A stretch of DNA of 64,000 bases from Agromyces soli (GCF_022811605.1 NZ_CP094533.1:1178001-1242000), one strand, 5' to 3'; counted from the first letter of the stretch, positions 45,366 to 54,576 are shown. The notes: generated from the letters alone by a model not told the origin. Program-made: numbers and translations.

Positions 45366-45730
45366 CCCGACTGACCTTCCTCGCCCCGCCCTTCGGGCTC
45401 GCCGACACGGACTTCGAGCTCGCCGCGGTCGACGGCGCGCCGGGGCTGCTCGCCCTCCGCGCGGCGTCGGGCGACGCGCGTCTCTACCTGCTGGACGCCG
45501 CGCTGCATCTGCCCGGCTACCACCCGATCGTGCCCCGCATCGACCTCGACGAGCTCGGCGACGCCGAGCCCGCCGTCTACGTCGTGGTGAACCCCTCGGC
45601 GGCGCCGACGACCGTCAACCTGCAGGCGCCGATCGTGGTCGCCGCGGACGGGCGCGCACGGCAGACCATCCTCGATCGGGGCGACTGGCCGCTCCGCGCC
45701 CCGCTCGCCGAGGTGCTCGCCGCCGCCTGA
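45362..45730 (+). CDS. fliW: Flagellar assembly factor FliW
   Basis: A 122-residue protein with the FliW pattern: TFLAPPFGLADTDFELAAVD at the N-terminus, VVVNPSAAPTTVNLQAPIVV (about 80-99) and a terminal beta-strand plus helix. In Bacillus FliW binds flagellin and antagonises CsrA. The csrA gene lies 409 bases away on the opposite strand, so the same switch is likely here. The start overlaps the flgL stop. Confidence 0.9.
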   Translation: MTRLTFLAPPFGLADTDFELAAVDGAPGLLALRAASGDARLYLLDAALHLPGYHPIVPRIDLDELGDAEPAVYVVVNPSAAPTTVNLQAPIVVAADGRARQTILDRGDWPLRAPLAEVLAAA

Positions 45731-46139
45731 GCCTGCGGCGTCCCCGCCTTCTCCATCCCCGCCCCTCGCCAGCCCCCTCCGTCCCTCGAGGGGGTCGAAT
45801 TCCGGCAGCGCCACGGCCGGAGCCCGATGAGGATGTCGCGAACCGACCCTTTCGGTGGGCCGGAGGCCGGGGCGGGGGCGGCCGGGGTGGGGCGGGCCGG
45901 GGCACCGCGGGACGAACTGCCCGTGGCGCTGGAGCCTTGGTGGCCCATATGCTGTGCGAGGCGCAGTTCGGGCGCCGAGAGTGCTGTCCCGGCGCCGTTC
46001 TGCTGGCATTCCGAACTGCGCGCGACCCGATGCGTGGCCGACGCGCCATCGGAGAAGGGGCGGATGCGACCTCGGATGACCCGAACGTTCGGGATCGTCG
46101 CGCATGCCGCGACGGCATCCGTCCCTTCGCTCGGCGGGC
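45731..46139. other. Intergenic region between fliW and csrA (409 bp)
   Basis: The longest gene-free stretch of the window, at the junction of two convergent flagellar operons. It holds one copy of an imperfect palindromic element (45784-45858) followed by G/C-rich sequence with no ORF of good codon bias. No tRNA or other RNA gene was recognised. A gene remnant at about 45900-46130 cannot be excluded. Confidence 0.7.
45784..45858. repeat. Flagellar-block boundary element, copy A
   Basis: An imperfect inverted repeat. The left arm GGGGTCGAATTCCGGC (45791-45806) and right arm GTCGCGAACCGACCC (about 45835-45849) share the outer GGGTCG/CGACCC, 52 bases apart start to start. A related element with the same arms and the same 52-base spacing lies at 56721-56793, at the other end of the minus-strand flagellar block. 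Confidence 0.6.
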
Positions 46140-46370
46140 TCAGCGACCGAGCAGTTTGAGCAGCTCCGATTCGGCGCCCGCGCCGACCACGGCGGCCTCG
46201 CGGTTCGCGTCGCTCACGCCGACGACGATCTCCTCGCGCTGGATGCGCCGATCGCGCGGCGCCTCGATGCCGAGCCGCACGGAGCTGTCGCCCCGCACCT
46301 CCAGCACCGTGATGACGATGTCGTCGCCGATGAGCACGCGCTCGTTCGACTTGCGGGTCAGTACCAGCAT
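46140..46370 (-). CDS. csrA: Translational regulator CsrA
   Basis: A 76-residue RNA-binding dimer. The N-terminus MLVLTRKSNERVLIGDDIVI and the GIEAPRDRRIQREEI segment (about 39-53) match CsrA. Family members block ribosome binding at GGA motifs, especially in flagellin mRNA. The ATG at 46370 follows AGGAGGAG. It is the last gene of the large fliM-to-csrA run on the minus strand and converges on fliW, its expected antagonist. Confidence 0.92.
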   Translation of the reverse strand: MLVLTRKSNERVLIGDDIVITVLEVRGDSSVRLGIEAPRDRRIQREEIVVGVSDANREAAVVGAGAESELLKLLGR

Positions 46371-46432
46371 CCCTGCTTCACTCCTCCTGGCCGCAGACTC
46401 CCCGGCGGCCTCACCACCATCATGCGCGGCAG

Positions 46433-47446
46433 TCACCGGTTCTGCGGTTGACGCCATCCGATCCGGGGGCCGAAGCGCGAGACGTCGAGCGGATGCCTCG
46501 TCCGTTCCGTGCCGACGGCGGCGAGCGCCGAGATCGGCAGGGCGGCATCCACCCGGGCGAGCCAGTACGCCGTGTCGTCGGTGCGACGGCTGACGTCGAC
46601 GGCCGCCCAGACCTCGTCCGGCCGGAGCTCGGCGAGCCGGGCGAGGTCGTCGTCGAGCCCGACCGAGACCGCGAGCACGACGGCGGCGTGCTGCTCGACG
46701 GCGCGCATCCGCGCGGCGAGCGCCGCACGTCGGTCGGGCACGTCGGCTTCGGCGTCCGCCGCGCGGCCGTGCAACAGCAGGGGGGCGCCGGCCGCCTGGC
46801 CGATGAGTCCGCGCGCCGCCGTCTCGGCGTCGTCGCCGAGGCCGAGCACGAGCACGAAGTCGCCGGCCGAGGCCCGGTCGGCGACGAGCGGGATGCCGGG
46901 AGCCTCGAGCTCCACGAGCGACGAGCGCACGGCCTCGAGGACGATCGGGCGGTCCTCGGCGTCGTCGGTCGCGGTGGGCGCGGGCGCGACGCCGTCGCCC
47001 GGGGCATCCGCCGCCGGTGCCGTCGCCGGTGCGGCTGCCTGACCCGCGAGCGGCGGCACCGCGATCGCCCGCTCGACGTCGGCGAGCAGCGTCGCGAAGG
47101 CCCGGCTCGACGTCGAGGCCTGCGGGCCGGCGGCCGGCTCGATCGCTGCGGCTGCGCGGGTGGCGGAGGGGCCGCCGGGGCCCGAGCCGCCGTCCGCCCG
47201 GTCCGCATCGGCGAGGAGCGCCGCGATGCCCGCGCGGTCGACGCGCTCGGGGGCGATCCCGCCCGCGGGCGCCGCGTCGTCCGGCACGATGACGGTCGCC
47301 TCGATCTCCTCGTGGGCGAGGAAGCGGCCGAGCCCCTTGCGGGTGACCCGGGTCGCCTCGGTGATGCGGGCCTCGGGCCCGTAGGCGAGGAGCACCTGCA
47401 TGCGCAGCTCCTCGAGGCTGGCCGCCTTACGCCGGAAGCTCGGCAT
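46433..47446 (-). CDS. FlhF-like protein with a degenerate GTPase region
   Basis: A 337-residue protein at the usual flhF position, overlapping the end of flhA by 20 bases. Residues 10-55 (LEELRMQVLLAYGPEARITEATRVTRKG) resemble the FlhF N-terminal domain. A long Ala/Pro linker follows. The C-terminal part (about 190-325) has strand-helix order like an SRP-type GTPase but no P-loop: the site reads VLGLGDDAETAARG instead of GxxGxGKT. It therefore probably cannot hydrolyse GTP in the normal way. It could still place the flagellum or act as a structural partner. The assignment is by position and weak similarity. Confidence 0.6.
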   Translation of the reverse strand: MPSFRRKAASLEELRMQVLLAYGPEARITEATRVTRKGLGRFLAHEEIEATVIVPDDAAPAGGIAPERVDRAGIAALLADADRADGGSGPGGPSATRAAAAIEPAAGPQASTSSRAFATLLADVERAIAVPPLAGQAAAPATAPAADAPGDGVAPAPTATDDAEDRPIVLEAVRSSLVELEAPGIPLVADRASAGDFVLVLGLGDDAETAARGLIGQAAGAPLLLHGRAADAEADVPDRRAALAARMRAVEQHAAVVLAVSVGLDDDLARLAELRPDEVWAAVDVSRRTDDTAYWLARVDAALPISALAAVGTERTRHPLDVSRFGPRIGWRQPQNR

Positions 47447-49475
47447 CGCTCCGGATCACCCCCACGGTCTCGATGGTGGCGGCGCCCGCGGACGCCTGCT
47501 GGTAGGAGAGCACCGGGGTCCCCGGCGACTGCGCCGCGACCAGCCGGTGCACGGCGGGCCGCAGCGCGGGAGCGCAGACGAGGACCGCCCGGCCGCCCTC
47601 GGCCTCCGCCGAACGGATCCGGTCGCGCACGCCCGTGAGCACGCGTTCGATCGTCTCGGGCGGCAGCAGGATCTGGCTGCCGTGCTCGCTCGGCCGCAGC
47701 CCCTCGAGCATGCGCTGCTCGAGCATCGGGTCGATCATCACCACGCGGAGCACGCCGTCGTCGGCGAAGGCGGCCGGCAGCACCGCGCCCAGGGCGTCGC
47801 GGGCGGCCTCGACGAGCAGCTCCGGGTCGGTCGTCGTCTTCGCGCGCAGCGAGACGGCCTCGTAGATGCGCGGCAGGTCGGTGATCGGCACCCGCTCGGC
47901 GAGGAGGCCCTGCAGCACCCGCTGCACCTCCGCGAGCGACAGCGGGGTCGGCGTGAGCTCCTCGACGGCGGCCGGGTTCTCGGCCCGCACGCCCTCGGTG
48001 AGCACGCGCACGTCCTCGCGGCTGAGCAGGCGCGCGGCGTGATCGCCGACGATGCTGGAGAGGTGCGTCACGATGACCGACACGCGGTCGATCACGGTCG
48101 CACCGAGCAGCTCGGCGTTGCGGCGCGATTCCGTCGGCACCCACTTGCCGGCGAGCCCCCACACCGGTTCGATCGTCGGCTCGCCGGGCAGCGACTCCAG
48201 GTGGTCGCCGAGCGCCAGGGCGCGGCCGGGCGGCGCCTGCCCGCGGCCCACCTCGACGCCCGCGACGCGGATCGAGTAGGTGGACGGCGGCAGCTCGACG
48301 CTGTCGCGCGTGCGCACCGGGGGGATGACGAAGCCCATCTCCATCGCGAGCTTGCGCCGCAGCGCCTTCACCCGGGCCAGGAGGTCGTCGGCCGAGCCGT
48401 TCACGAGGTCGACGAGATCGGTGGCGAGGCCGATCTCGAGGGCGTGCACCCGGGCCTGCGCGAGGATGTCCTCCGTCGTCTCGGCGCGGGGCGCCGCGGC
48501 CTCGATCTCGTCCGCCCGCGCCTGCTGCTCGGCGGTGCGCTCCCTCGTGCGCACCCGCTGGGCGAGCATGGCGAGCACGATGCCGGCGCCGAGGAACGGC
48601 AGGATCGGCATCCCGGGGATGAAGCCCATCAGCACCGCGGCGCCCGCCGCGATGCCGAGCGCCGTGCGCGACTGCATGAGCTGCGCCGCCGCGCTGTCGC
48701 CCATGTCGGTCTCGCTGTTGGAGCGGGTGACGACCATGCCCGTCGACACCGCCATGAGCAGCGCCGGGATCTGGGTGACGAGGCCGTCGCCGATGGTGAG
48801 CAGCGTGTAGGTGTTCAGCGCGTCGCCGATCTCCATGCCGCGCTGCACCATGCCGATCGTGATGCCGCCGATGATGTTGATCAGGATGATCACGATGCCG
48901 GCGATCGCGTCGCCCTTGACGAACTTCGAGGCGCCGTCCATCGCGCCGTAGAAGTCGGCCTCGGCCGAGACCTCCTCGCGTCGACGGCGGGCCTCGGTCT
49001 CGGTGATGAGCCCCGCGTTCAGGTCGGCGTCGATCGCCATCTGCTTGCCGGGCATCGCGTCGAGCGTGAAGCGCGCGCCGACCTCGGCGACGCGCTCGGC
49101 GCCCTTCGTCACGACGACGAACTGGATGACGACGAGGATGAGGAACACGACCGCGCCGATGATGATCGAACCGCCGACCGCGACGTGCCCGAAGGCCGCG
49201 ATGACCTGCCCCGCGTAGCCCTCGCCGAGCACGAGGCGGGTCGAGGCGACGTTGAGGCCCAGCCGGAACAGGGTCGCCACGAGCAGCAGCGAGGGGAACA
49301 CCGAGAAGTCCAGCGGCTTCTTCACGAACATCGTCGTCAGCAGGATGACGAGCGCGAAGAGGATGTTCACGACGATGAGGGCGTCGAGCATCCAGGCGGG
49401 CACGGGCACGATCAGCAGCAGCAGGATGCCGACGACGCCGAGCGGCACCGCGATCATGGAGAGCCTGCGGTTCAT
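47427..49475 (-). CDS. flhA: Flagellar export gate protein FlhA
   Basis: A 682-residue export gate component. About eight N-terminal membrane helices (1-300) carry the FHIPEP signature RLGLNVASTRLVL (about 71-83) and the DADLNAGLITETEARRRR segment. The cytoplasmic domain (about 330-680) binds chaperone-substrate complexes. The ATG at 49475 follows a strong GGAGGTG and overlaps the end of flhB. Confidence 0.95.
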   Translation of the reverse strand: MNRRLSMIAVPLGVVGILLLLIVPVPAWMLDALIVVNILFALVILLTTMFVKKPLDFSVFPSLLLVATLFRLGLNVASTRLVLGEGYAGQVIAAFGHVAVGGSIIIGAVVFLILVVIQFVVVTKGAERVAEVGARFTLDAMPGKQMAIDADLNAGLITETEARRRREEVSAEADFYGAMDGASKFVKGDAIAGIVIILINIIGGITIGMVQRGMEIGDALNTYTLLTIGDGLVTQIPALLMAVSTGMVVTRSNSETDMGDSAAAQLMQSRTALGIAAGAAVLMGFIPGMPILPFLGAGIVLAMLAQRVRTRERTAEQQARADEIEAAAPRAETTEDILAQARVHALEIGLATDLVDLVNGSADDLLARVKALRRKLAMEMGFVIPPVRTRDSVELPPSTYSIRVAGVEVGRGQAPPGRALALGDHLESLPGEPTIEPVWGLAGKWVPTESRRNAELLGATVIDRVSVIVTHLSSIVGDHAARLLSREDVRVLTEGVRAENPAAVEELTPTPLSLAEVQRVLQGLLAERVPITDLPRIYEAVSLRAKTTTDPELLVEAARDALGAVLPAAFADDGVLRVVMIDPMLEQRMLEGLRPSEHGSQILLPPETIERVLTGVRDRIRSAEAEGGRAVLVCAPALRPAVHRLVAAQSPGTPVLSYQQASAGAATIETVGVIRSDAELPA

Positions 49476-50569
49476 CCGACACCTCCGGCGGGGGTCATGG
49501 TGGTCATGGCGTGCACGCCCGCGACGCTGCCGCGGCGGCGGAGGGCCTGCACGAAGGTGAGCACGACGGCGACGGCCTGGTAGAGCTCGACGGGGATCTC
49601 CTCGCCGAGCCGGCACGCGGCGTGCAGGGCGCGGGCCAGCGGCACGTCGCGCACCATCGGCACGCCGGCGCGCTCGGCCTCTTCGCGGATGCGGGCGGCG
49701 ATGTGCCCCTTGCCCTTCGCGACGAGGCGGGGCGCGCTGCGGCCGGGTTCGTAGCGGAGGGCGACGGCGACGTGGGTGGGGTTCACGACGACGACGCTCG
49801 CGTCGGCCACCGCGGAGATCATCCGGTTGCGGCTCATGGCGAGCTGCCGGGAGCGGCGCTGCGACTTCACGAGCGGGTCGCCGTCGGTGTGCTTCGCCTC
49901 GTCGCGCACCTCCTTCTTCGTCATCATCGTGTGCTTGCGGTTGCGGCGGCGCACGACGAGCACGTCGAGCGCGGCGAGCACGAGGCCCACCGCGACGGCG
50001 GTGACGACGAGGGCGGCGACCCCGTCCGAGGCGGCCTGCAGCACGGTGGTGAGCGGCAGGCCGCCCGCGCCGGCGAGGATCGGCATCAGGGACTGCACGA
50101 CCGACCACAGCACGATGCCGAGGATCGCCGTCTTCGCGAGCGCCTTCGCGCCCTGCCAGAGCGCCTGGAAGCCGAACACCCGGCCGACGCCCTTCACCGG
50201 GTCGAACTGCTCGAAGCGCCAGAACTTGCGCCGGAAGTGCACGCCGCCCTGCAGCACCGCCGCGGCGAGCACGACGATCGAGACGACGACGAACGCGAGG
50301 CCGAGCGTCGGCAGCATCGAGGCGAAGCCGGCTTCGAGCGCCTGGGTCGCCGCGGCGCCCGAGGGGGCGGCGGCGACGTCCGCCACGAGGTGGAACTGCG
50401 CGACCGCGGCATCCGTCCCGACCGCGATCGTCGCCGGGAGCACGACCGCGATCGCCCCGATGCCGACCCAGGCCGTGAGGTCCTGCGAGCGCTGCAGCTT
50501 GCCCTCGCGGCGCACCTCGCGCATCCGCTTGTCCGTCGCCTGCTCGCTGCGCTCACCGACGTCGCTCAT
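49472..50569 (-). CDS. flhB: Flagellar export switch protein FlhB
   Basis: A 365-residue protein: the N-terminal KRMREVRREGKLQRSQDL, four membrane helices, and the conserved self-cleavage motif NPTH at 263-266, which switches export from hook to filament proteins. The C-terminal cytoplasmic region after the cleavage site is about 100 residues. Its stop overlaps the flhA start; fliR ends four bases upstream. Confidence 0.95.
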   Translation of the reverse strand: MSDVGERSEQATDKRMREVRREGKLQRSQDLTAWVGIGAIAVVLPATIAVGTDAAVAQFHLVADVAAAPSGAAATQALEAGFASMLPTLGLAFVVVSIVVLAAAVLQGGVHFRRKFWRFEQFDPVKGVGRVFGFQALWQGAKALAKTAILGIVLWSVVQSLMPILAGAGGLPLTTVLQAASDGVAALVVTAVAVGLVLAALDVLVVRRRNRKHTMMTKKEVRDEAKHTDGDPLVKSQRRSRQLAMSRNRMISAVADASVVVVNPTHVAVALRYEPGRSAPRLVAKGKGHIAARIREEAERAGVPMVRDVPLARALHAACRLGEEIPVELYQAVAVVLTFVQALRRRGSVAGVHAMTTMTPAGGVG

Positions 50570-50572
50570 CGC

Positions 50573-51331
50573 TCACCACCCCTTCCGCATCGCGCCGATC
50601 GCGGTCTCCGTGAGCGCGTCGACGACGCCGGGGAGGGCGACGAAGACGGTGCCGGCGAGGGCGAGCGTCAGCAGGATCTTCAGCGGGAAGCCCATCGCGA
50701 AGGCGTTCAGGGCGGGCGCGACGCGGGTCAGCAGGCCGAGGCCCGCGTCCGCGAGGAACAGCACGACGAGCAGCGGCCCGGCGATCTGCGCCGCGGAGAC
50801 GAGGATGCCGCTCGCCGCGTCGACCGCGGACTCCGCCGAGCGGGCCACGTCGATGCCGACGCCGAGCGGGATCGCGTCGAACGACTGGAACATGCCCATC
50901 AGCACCACGAGGTACGCGCCCGAGGCGGCCATCAGCGCGATCGCCGCGAGGTTGAAGAAGCGGGCGAACTGGGCGCCCTGCACCATCGACTGCGGGTCGA
51001 AGCCCTGCGCGAGCTGGAAGCCGCCGAAGAGGTCGAGCAGCCCGCCGGCCGACTGGATCGCGCTGAACACGGCGTAGACGAGGAAGCCGAGCAGCGCTCC
51101 CGTGCCGACCTCGGCGATGAGGGCGCCGAGGAAGCCGGCACCGTCGGGCGGCGTGTACCCGGGCACCACGGCGGGCGACACGGCGAGCCCGAGCGCGAGC
51201 GCGAGTCCCGCCTTCACGCGCATCGGCACGGCACGGTTCGAGAACGGCGGGGCGATCACGAGGAAGGCCGCCATCCGCACGCTCGCGAGCATCACGGCCT
51301 CGAGCCAGGCGGGGTCGAAGGCGAAGTCCAT
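50573..51331 (-). CDS. fliR: Flagellar export gate protein FliR
   Basis: A 252-residue membrane protein with about six helices. The conserved patterns FSNRAVPMRVKAGLALAL (about 30-47) and FDPQSMVQGAQFARFFNL (about 112-129) are those of FliR. It forms the export-gate complex with FliP and FliQ. The ATG shares one base with the fliQ stop. Confidence 0.93.
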   Translation of the reverse strand: MDFAFDPAWLEAVMLASVRMAAFLVIAPPFSNRAVPMRVKAGLALALGLAVSPAVVPGYTPPDGAGFLGALIAEVGTGALLGFLVYAVFSAIQSAGGLLDLFGGFQLAQGFDPQSMVQGAQFARFFNLAAIALMAASGAYLVVLMGMFQSFDAIPLGVGIDVARSAESAVDAASGILVSAAQIAGPLLVVLFLADAGLGLLTRVAPALNAFAMGFPLKILLTLALAGTVFVALPGVVDALTETAIGAMRKGW

Positions 51332-51606
51332 CAGCCGGCCCCCACGAGGCTCGGGATGCGCTCGAACAGGCCGAGCGTGAAGGCGACGATCTCGCTGATC
51401 ATCCAGTGCCCGCAGACGACGAGCGCGATGCCGACGGCCACCGCCTTCGGCACGAACGACAGCGTCACCTCCTGGATCTGCGTGATCGACTGCAGCAGCG
51501 AGATCGCGAAGCCCACGACGAGCGCGGTGAGCAGCGCCGGCGCACCGAGCTTCGCGGCGACGAGGAGGCCCTGCAGGCCGATGTCGAGGACGGCGGCGGT
51601 GTCCAC
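51331..51606 (-). CDS. fliQ: Flagellar export gate protein FliQ
   Basis: A 91-residue protein with two hydrophobic helices and the conserved SLLQSITQIQEVTLSFVPK (about 37-55) between them. It starts with GTG 51606, directly after the fliP stop. Normal length. Confidence 0.95.
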   Translation of the reverse strand: MDTAAVLDIGLQGLLVAAKLGAPALLTALVVGFAISLLQSITQIQEVTLSFVPKAVAVGIALVVCGHWMISEIVAFTLGLFERIPSLVGAG

Positions 51607-52464
51607 TCAGCCTCCCCGGTAACTGGAGACGAGGGTCGTGGCGAGCAGGCCCCAGCCGTCGACGAGGATGAACAGCAGGATCTTGAACGGCAGCGAGATC
51701 ATCACCGGCGGCAGCATCATCATGCCCATCGACATCAGCACCGCCGAGACGACGAGGTCGATGACGAGGAACGGCACGAACACGACGAAGCCGATGATGA
51801 ACGCCGAGCGGAGCTCCGAGATGACGAAGGCGGGGATCAGCGTCCACAGATCGACCGCCGAGGGGTCGGCGGGGTTCGGGAGCCCCGCGGCCCTGGTCAT
51901 CAGGGCGAGGTCCTCCTCGCGGGTGAACGACAGCATCCAGTCGCGCAGCGGCGCGACGCCCGCCTCGAACGCCTGGCTCGCGTCGAGCTGACCGGCGAGG
52001 TAGGGCTGGATGCCGAGCTCGTTCACCTGCGCGAGCACGGGCTGCATCACGAAGAAGGAGAGGAACAGGGCGAGGCCGGCGAGCACCTGGTTCGGCGGGA
52101 TCGCGGGCAGCGACAGCGCGTTGCGGGCCATCGCGAGCACCACGAAGATCTTCGTGAACGAGGTCGTCATGATCAGCAGCGCCGGAGCGACGGCGAGCAG
52201 GGTGATGCCGATGAGGGTGACGATCGCCGAGGAGGGCGTGCCGTCGGGGCCGTTGATGGACACGCCGAAGCCGCCCTGCCCGGGATCCACGGGGGCGACG
52301 GGGTCGCTCGGCGGGGTGGGGGCGTTGGGGTCGATCTCCACGGCGAAGCCGGCTGCGGAGGAGAGCACGACCCAGAGGAGCGCGATCAGGATGGAAGCGG
52401 CCGCGATGGCGGCGATCCGCAGAGGCTTCCCCGACCGGCTGCTGCCGGCCGAGGGGCGCGTCAT
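51607..52464 (-). CDS. fliP: Flagellar export gate protein FliP
   Basis: A 285-residue protein with an N-terminal hydrophobic signal (about 16-41), then the FliP core: TTSFTKIFVVLAMARNAL (about 99-116), PPNQVLAGLALFLSFFVMQP and, near the end, DLVVSAVLMSMGMMMLPP. The N-terminal region before the core is longer than in Gram-negative FliP. The ATG overlaps the fliO TGA. Confidence 0.94.
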   Translation of the reverse strand: MTRPSAGSSRSGKPLRIAAIAAASILIALLWVVLSSAAGFAVEIDPNAPTPPSDPVAPVDPGQGGFGVSINGPDGTPSSAIVTLIGITLLAVAPALLIMTTSFTKIFVVLAMARNALSLPAIPPNQVLAGLALFLSFFVMQPVLAQVNELGIQPYLAGQLDASQAFEAGVAPLRDWMLSFTREEDLALMTRAAGLPNPADPSAVDLWTLIPAFVISELRSAFIIGFVVFVPFLVIDLVVSAVLMSMGMMMLPPVMISLPFKILLFILVDGWGLLATTLVSSYRGG

Positions 52465-53012
52465 ATGCCGAGGCCCTCCTTCACCCCGGCGAGCGAGCGC
52501 TTCCATGTCTCGGCCGAGAGGATCGACCCGCGGCGCGATCCGTGCGATGCGGGTGCGGTGGAGGCCGCCGCGAGGGCGGCACGGCGGGTGACGGGCGCGT
52601 CGGCGTCCGCCGACGGCTCGTCGAAGATGGCGAGGGCGTCGAGCCCGTCGAGGACGTCGTCCTCACGGCGTGCCGCCGACGGCTGCGCGGATGCCTCGAC
52701 GGGCACCGGCTCGGCGGGGGCGACGGCGGCGGCGAGCACCGCGTCGAACTCGGCGTCGGGCACCGGCGCCGGCCGGTCGCTCAGCACCGACACCCCGTGC
52801 TCGGTCACGCCCAGCACGAGACGGCGGCCGTCGGCATCCACGATCGCGACCGAGGCCTTCGGCGACAGCGACTGGCGCGCCACGACCTGGACGAGGCTCG
52901 CCTTCTTCGACCCCGAACGCCGCCGGCTGAGCTGGCGGTGCGCCACCCAGATGACGGCGAGGACGACGCCGAGGGCGACGACCACGCGGAGGACGAGGAA
53001 GACGGCATCCAC
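52461..53012 (-). CDS. fliO: FliO-like flagellar biosynthesis protein
   Basis: A 183-residue protein with one N-terminal membrane helix (about 4-25), followed by the FliO/FliZ core with SLVQVVARQSLSPKASVAIVDADGR (about 40-64) and LVLGVTEHGVSVL. The long Ala-rich tail (about 90-183) is variable. FliO assists FliP assembly. The GTG start at 53012 overlaps the fliN stop by one base. Assignment rests on position, topology and the core pattern. Confidence 0.85.
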   Translation of the reverse strand: MDAVFLVLRVVVALGVVLAVIWVAHRQLSRRRSGSKKASLVQVVARQSLSPKASVAIVDADGRRLVLGVTEHGVSVLSDRPAPVPDAEFDAVLAAAVAPAEPVPVEASAQPSAARREDDVLDGLDALAIFDEPSADADAPVTRRAALAAASTAPASHGSRRGSILSAETWKRSLAGVKEGLGI

Positions 53013-53680
53013 TAGCGGGCGCCCTCCTGGGCGTCGAGGATGCGGGTGACCCGCACGCCGTAGTCCTGGTCGACGACGACGACCTCGCCGTGGGCGATGA
53101 TGCGGCCGTTCAGCAGGATGTCGGCGGGGGCGCCGGCGGAGCGGTCGAGCTCGACCACGGCGCCGGGCTCGAGGCCCAGCACGTCGCGCACCGTCATCCG
53201 CGTCCGGCCGATCTCGACCGTGAGCGCCATCTCGACGCCGTTGATGCGGTTCAGCCGCTCCTCGGGGTCGCCCCCGAGCGGGCCGCCCTGACGACCCGAG
53301 CGGCGCGGCCGCACGGCGAACCAGCCGACGATCGTCTCGCCGTCGAGCAGCTCGAAGACCTCCGCGTCCGGGTCGTCGAAGAGCCCGGCGCCCTCGCGGA
53401 CCTCGCCGAGCACGCCCGTGCCGTAGACGCGCGCCGCGGCGGCGAGCGCCGGGTGCACGAGGTTCTCCACGGCGAGCCCGTCGTGGGCGATCGTGCCGAC
53501 GCCGAGGAAGCCGACCGCGACGTCGACCGAGACCTGGCCGACCGAGCTCGCCTCGAACGACTCCGCGGGCGCAACCCGGCCCGCCGGGCCGCCGACCGTG
53601 TAGCCGTTCTCGCTCGGCAGGGCGCGGGCGAGCTCGGCGGCGGCGTCGGCGGCGAGCGCGGCGGAGGCGGTCGTGGTCAT
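53012..53680 (-). CDS. fliN: Flagellar motor switch protein FliN (with N-terminal extension)
   Basis: A 222-residue protein. The C-terminal SpoA domain (about 145-220) has VEMALTVEIGRTRMTVRDVL, GAVVELDRSAGAPADIL and the NGRIIAHGEVVVVD motif of FliN. The N-terminal 130 residues form an extra domain with VDVAVGFLGVGTIA and EVFELLDGETIVGWFAV, which may be CheC/FliY-like. Ordinary FliN is 100-140 residues. It lies in the C-ring with FliM and overlaps its neighbours by one base on each side. Confidence 0.92.
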   Translation of the reverse strand: MTTTASAALAADAAAELARALPSENGYTVGGPAGRVAPAESFEASSVGQVSVDVAVGFLGVGTIAHDGLAVENLVHPALAAAARVYGTGVLGEVREGAGLFDDPDAEVFELLDGETIVGWFAVRPRRSGRQGGPLGGDPEERLNRINGVEMALTVEIGRTRMTVRDVLGLEPGAVVELDRSAGAPADILLNGRIIAHGEVVVVDQDYGVRVTRILDAQEGAR

Positions 53681-54576
53681 CAGAGGATCTCCAGAGTCTC
53701 GGTGATGGTGCAGGCGAGCCGGTTGCCGGTGCGGCCGATCGCGGCGCGGCCGACGGCACGACCGTCGACCGTGACGAGGAACGGCTCGCTCGCGGCGTGC
53801 GCGAGCGGGATCACGTCGCCGACGGCGAGCTCGAGGATGTCGTGCGGGGTGACCGGCACCGGGGCGAGGCCGACGCCGAGCGGCACCGGGGTCAGTTCGA
53901 TCTGCGCCGCGACGAGGCTGCGGGCGCGGTCGGTCGCGACCACCGGGTTCGACTCGCCGAGGCCGCGCAGCACCGCGTCGGCCGGCAGGGCCAGGGTCGC
54001 CGTCGTCTCGCGCTCGGCGCACTCCACGATGAAGCTCGCCACGATCATCAGCGCCGACGTCGGCGCGGCCTGCGCGAACTGCGCGGTGTGGTGCAGCGAG
54101 TCGAACTCCGGACGGGCGGGGAGGACGCGGCCGAGCGAGTACTGCAGGTCGTCGAGCAGGTCGTCGAGGAGGGCGCGCAGCAGCTGCTGCTCGATCTCGG
54201 TGAAGGTGCGCTCGGGCTCGATGCGCTCGCCGGAGCCGCCGAGCATGTGCGTCATCCAGCCGAGCGCGGCCGAGGCGGGGAACTGGATGACCGCCTTCGC
54301 CTCGTCGCCCGCGAGCCGGCAGAGCACCATCGTCGTCGCGGGCGGCAGCGAGGCGGCGTAGTCGTCGTAGGTGTGCATGCCGACCTGCAGGAACGTGGCC
54401 TGGGAGCGGGCGCGCACGTTCGCGGTGAGCTGCGTGCCCCACTGCCGGGCGAAGCTCTCGAAGGCGAGCTCGAGCACGCGGGAGTGCTCGCGGGCGAGCG
54501 TCGTGGGGCGACGGAAGTCGTAGGGCTCGGCGGCGCGCGTCGGCGTCTCGGCCTGCTCCTCGGTTCTCGTCAGCAC
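53680..54576 (-). CDS. fliM: Flagellar motor switch protein FliM
   Basis: A 298-residue protein with a short N-terminus, the CheC-like middle domain (about 45-225; YDDYAASLPPATTMVLCRL, HMLGGSGERI, TEIEQQLLRALLDDLL) and a C-terminal SpoA domain (about 225-298; VTPHDILELAVGDVIPL). The usual N-terminal CheY-binding peptide (LSQxEIDAL type) is not recognisable; the sequence starts MLTRTEEQAETPTRAAEP. The GTG at 54576 is placed by the promoter eight bases upstream, implying leaderless translation. Confidence 0.92.
   Translation of the reverse strand: MLTRTEEQAETPTRAAEPYDFRRPTTLAREHSRVLELAFESFARQWGTQLTANVRARSQATFLQVGMHTYDDYAASLPPATTMVLCRLAGDEAKAVIQFPASAALGWMTHMLGGSGERIEPERTFTEIEQQLLRALLDDLLDDLQYSLGRVLPARPEFDSLHHTAQFAQAAPTSALMIVASFIVECAERETTATLALPADAVLRGLGESNPVVATDRARSLVAAQIELTPVPLGVGLAPVPVTPHDILELAVGDVIPLAHAASEPFLVTVDGRAVGRAAIGRTGNRLACTITETLEIL

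Noticed and set aside
45731..46139. Small ORFs in the fliW-csrA gap (for example from 45827)
   Set aside because: They run through the palindromic element, lack consistent GC3 bias and have no ribosome-binding site or recognised motif.
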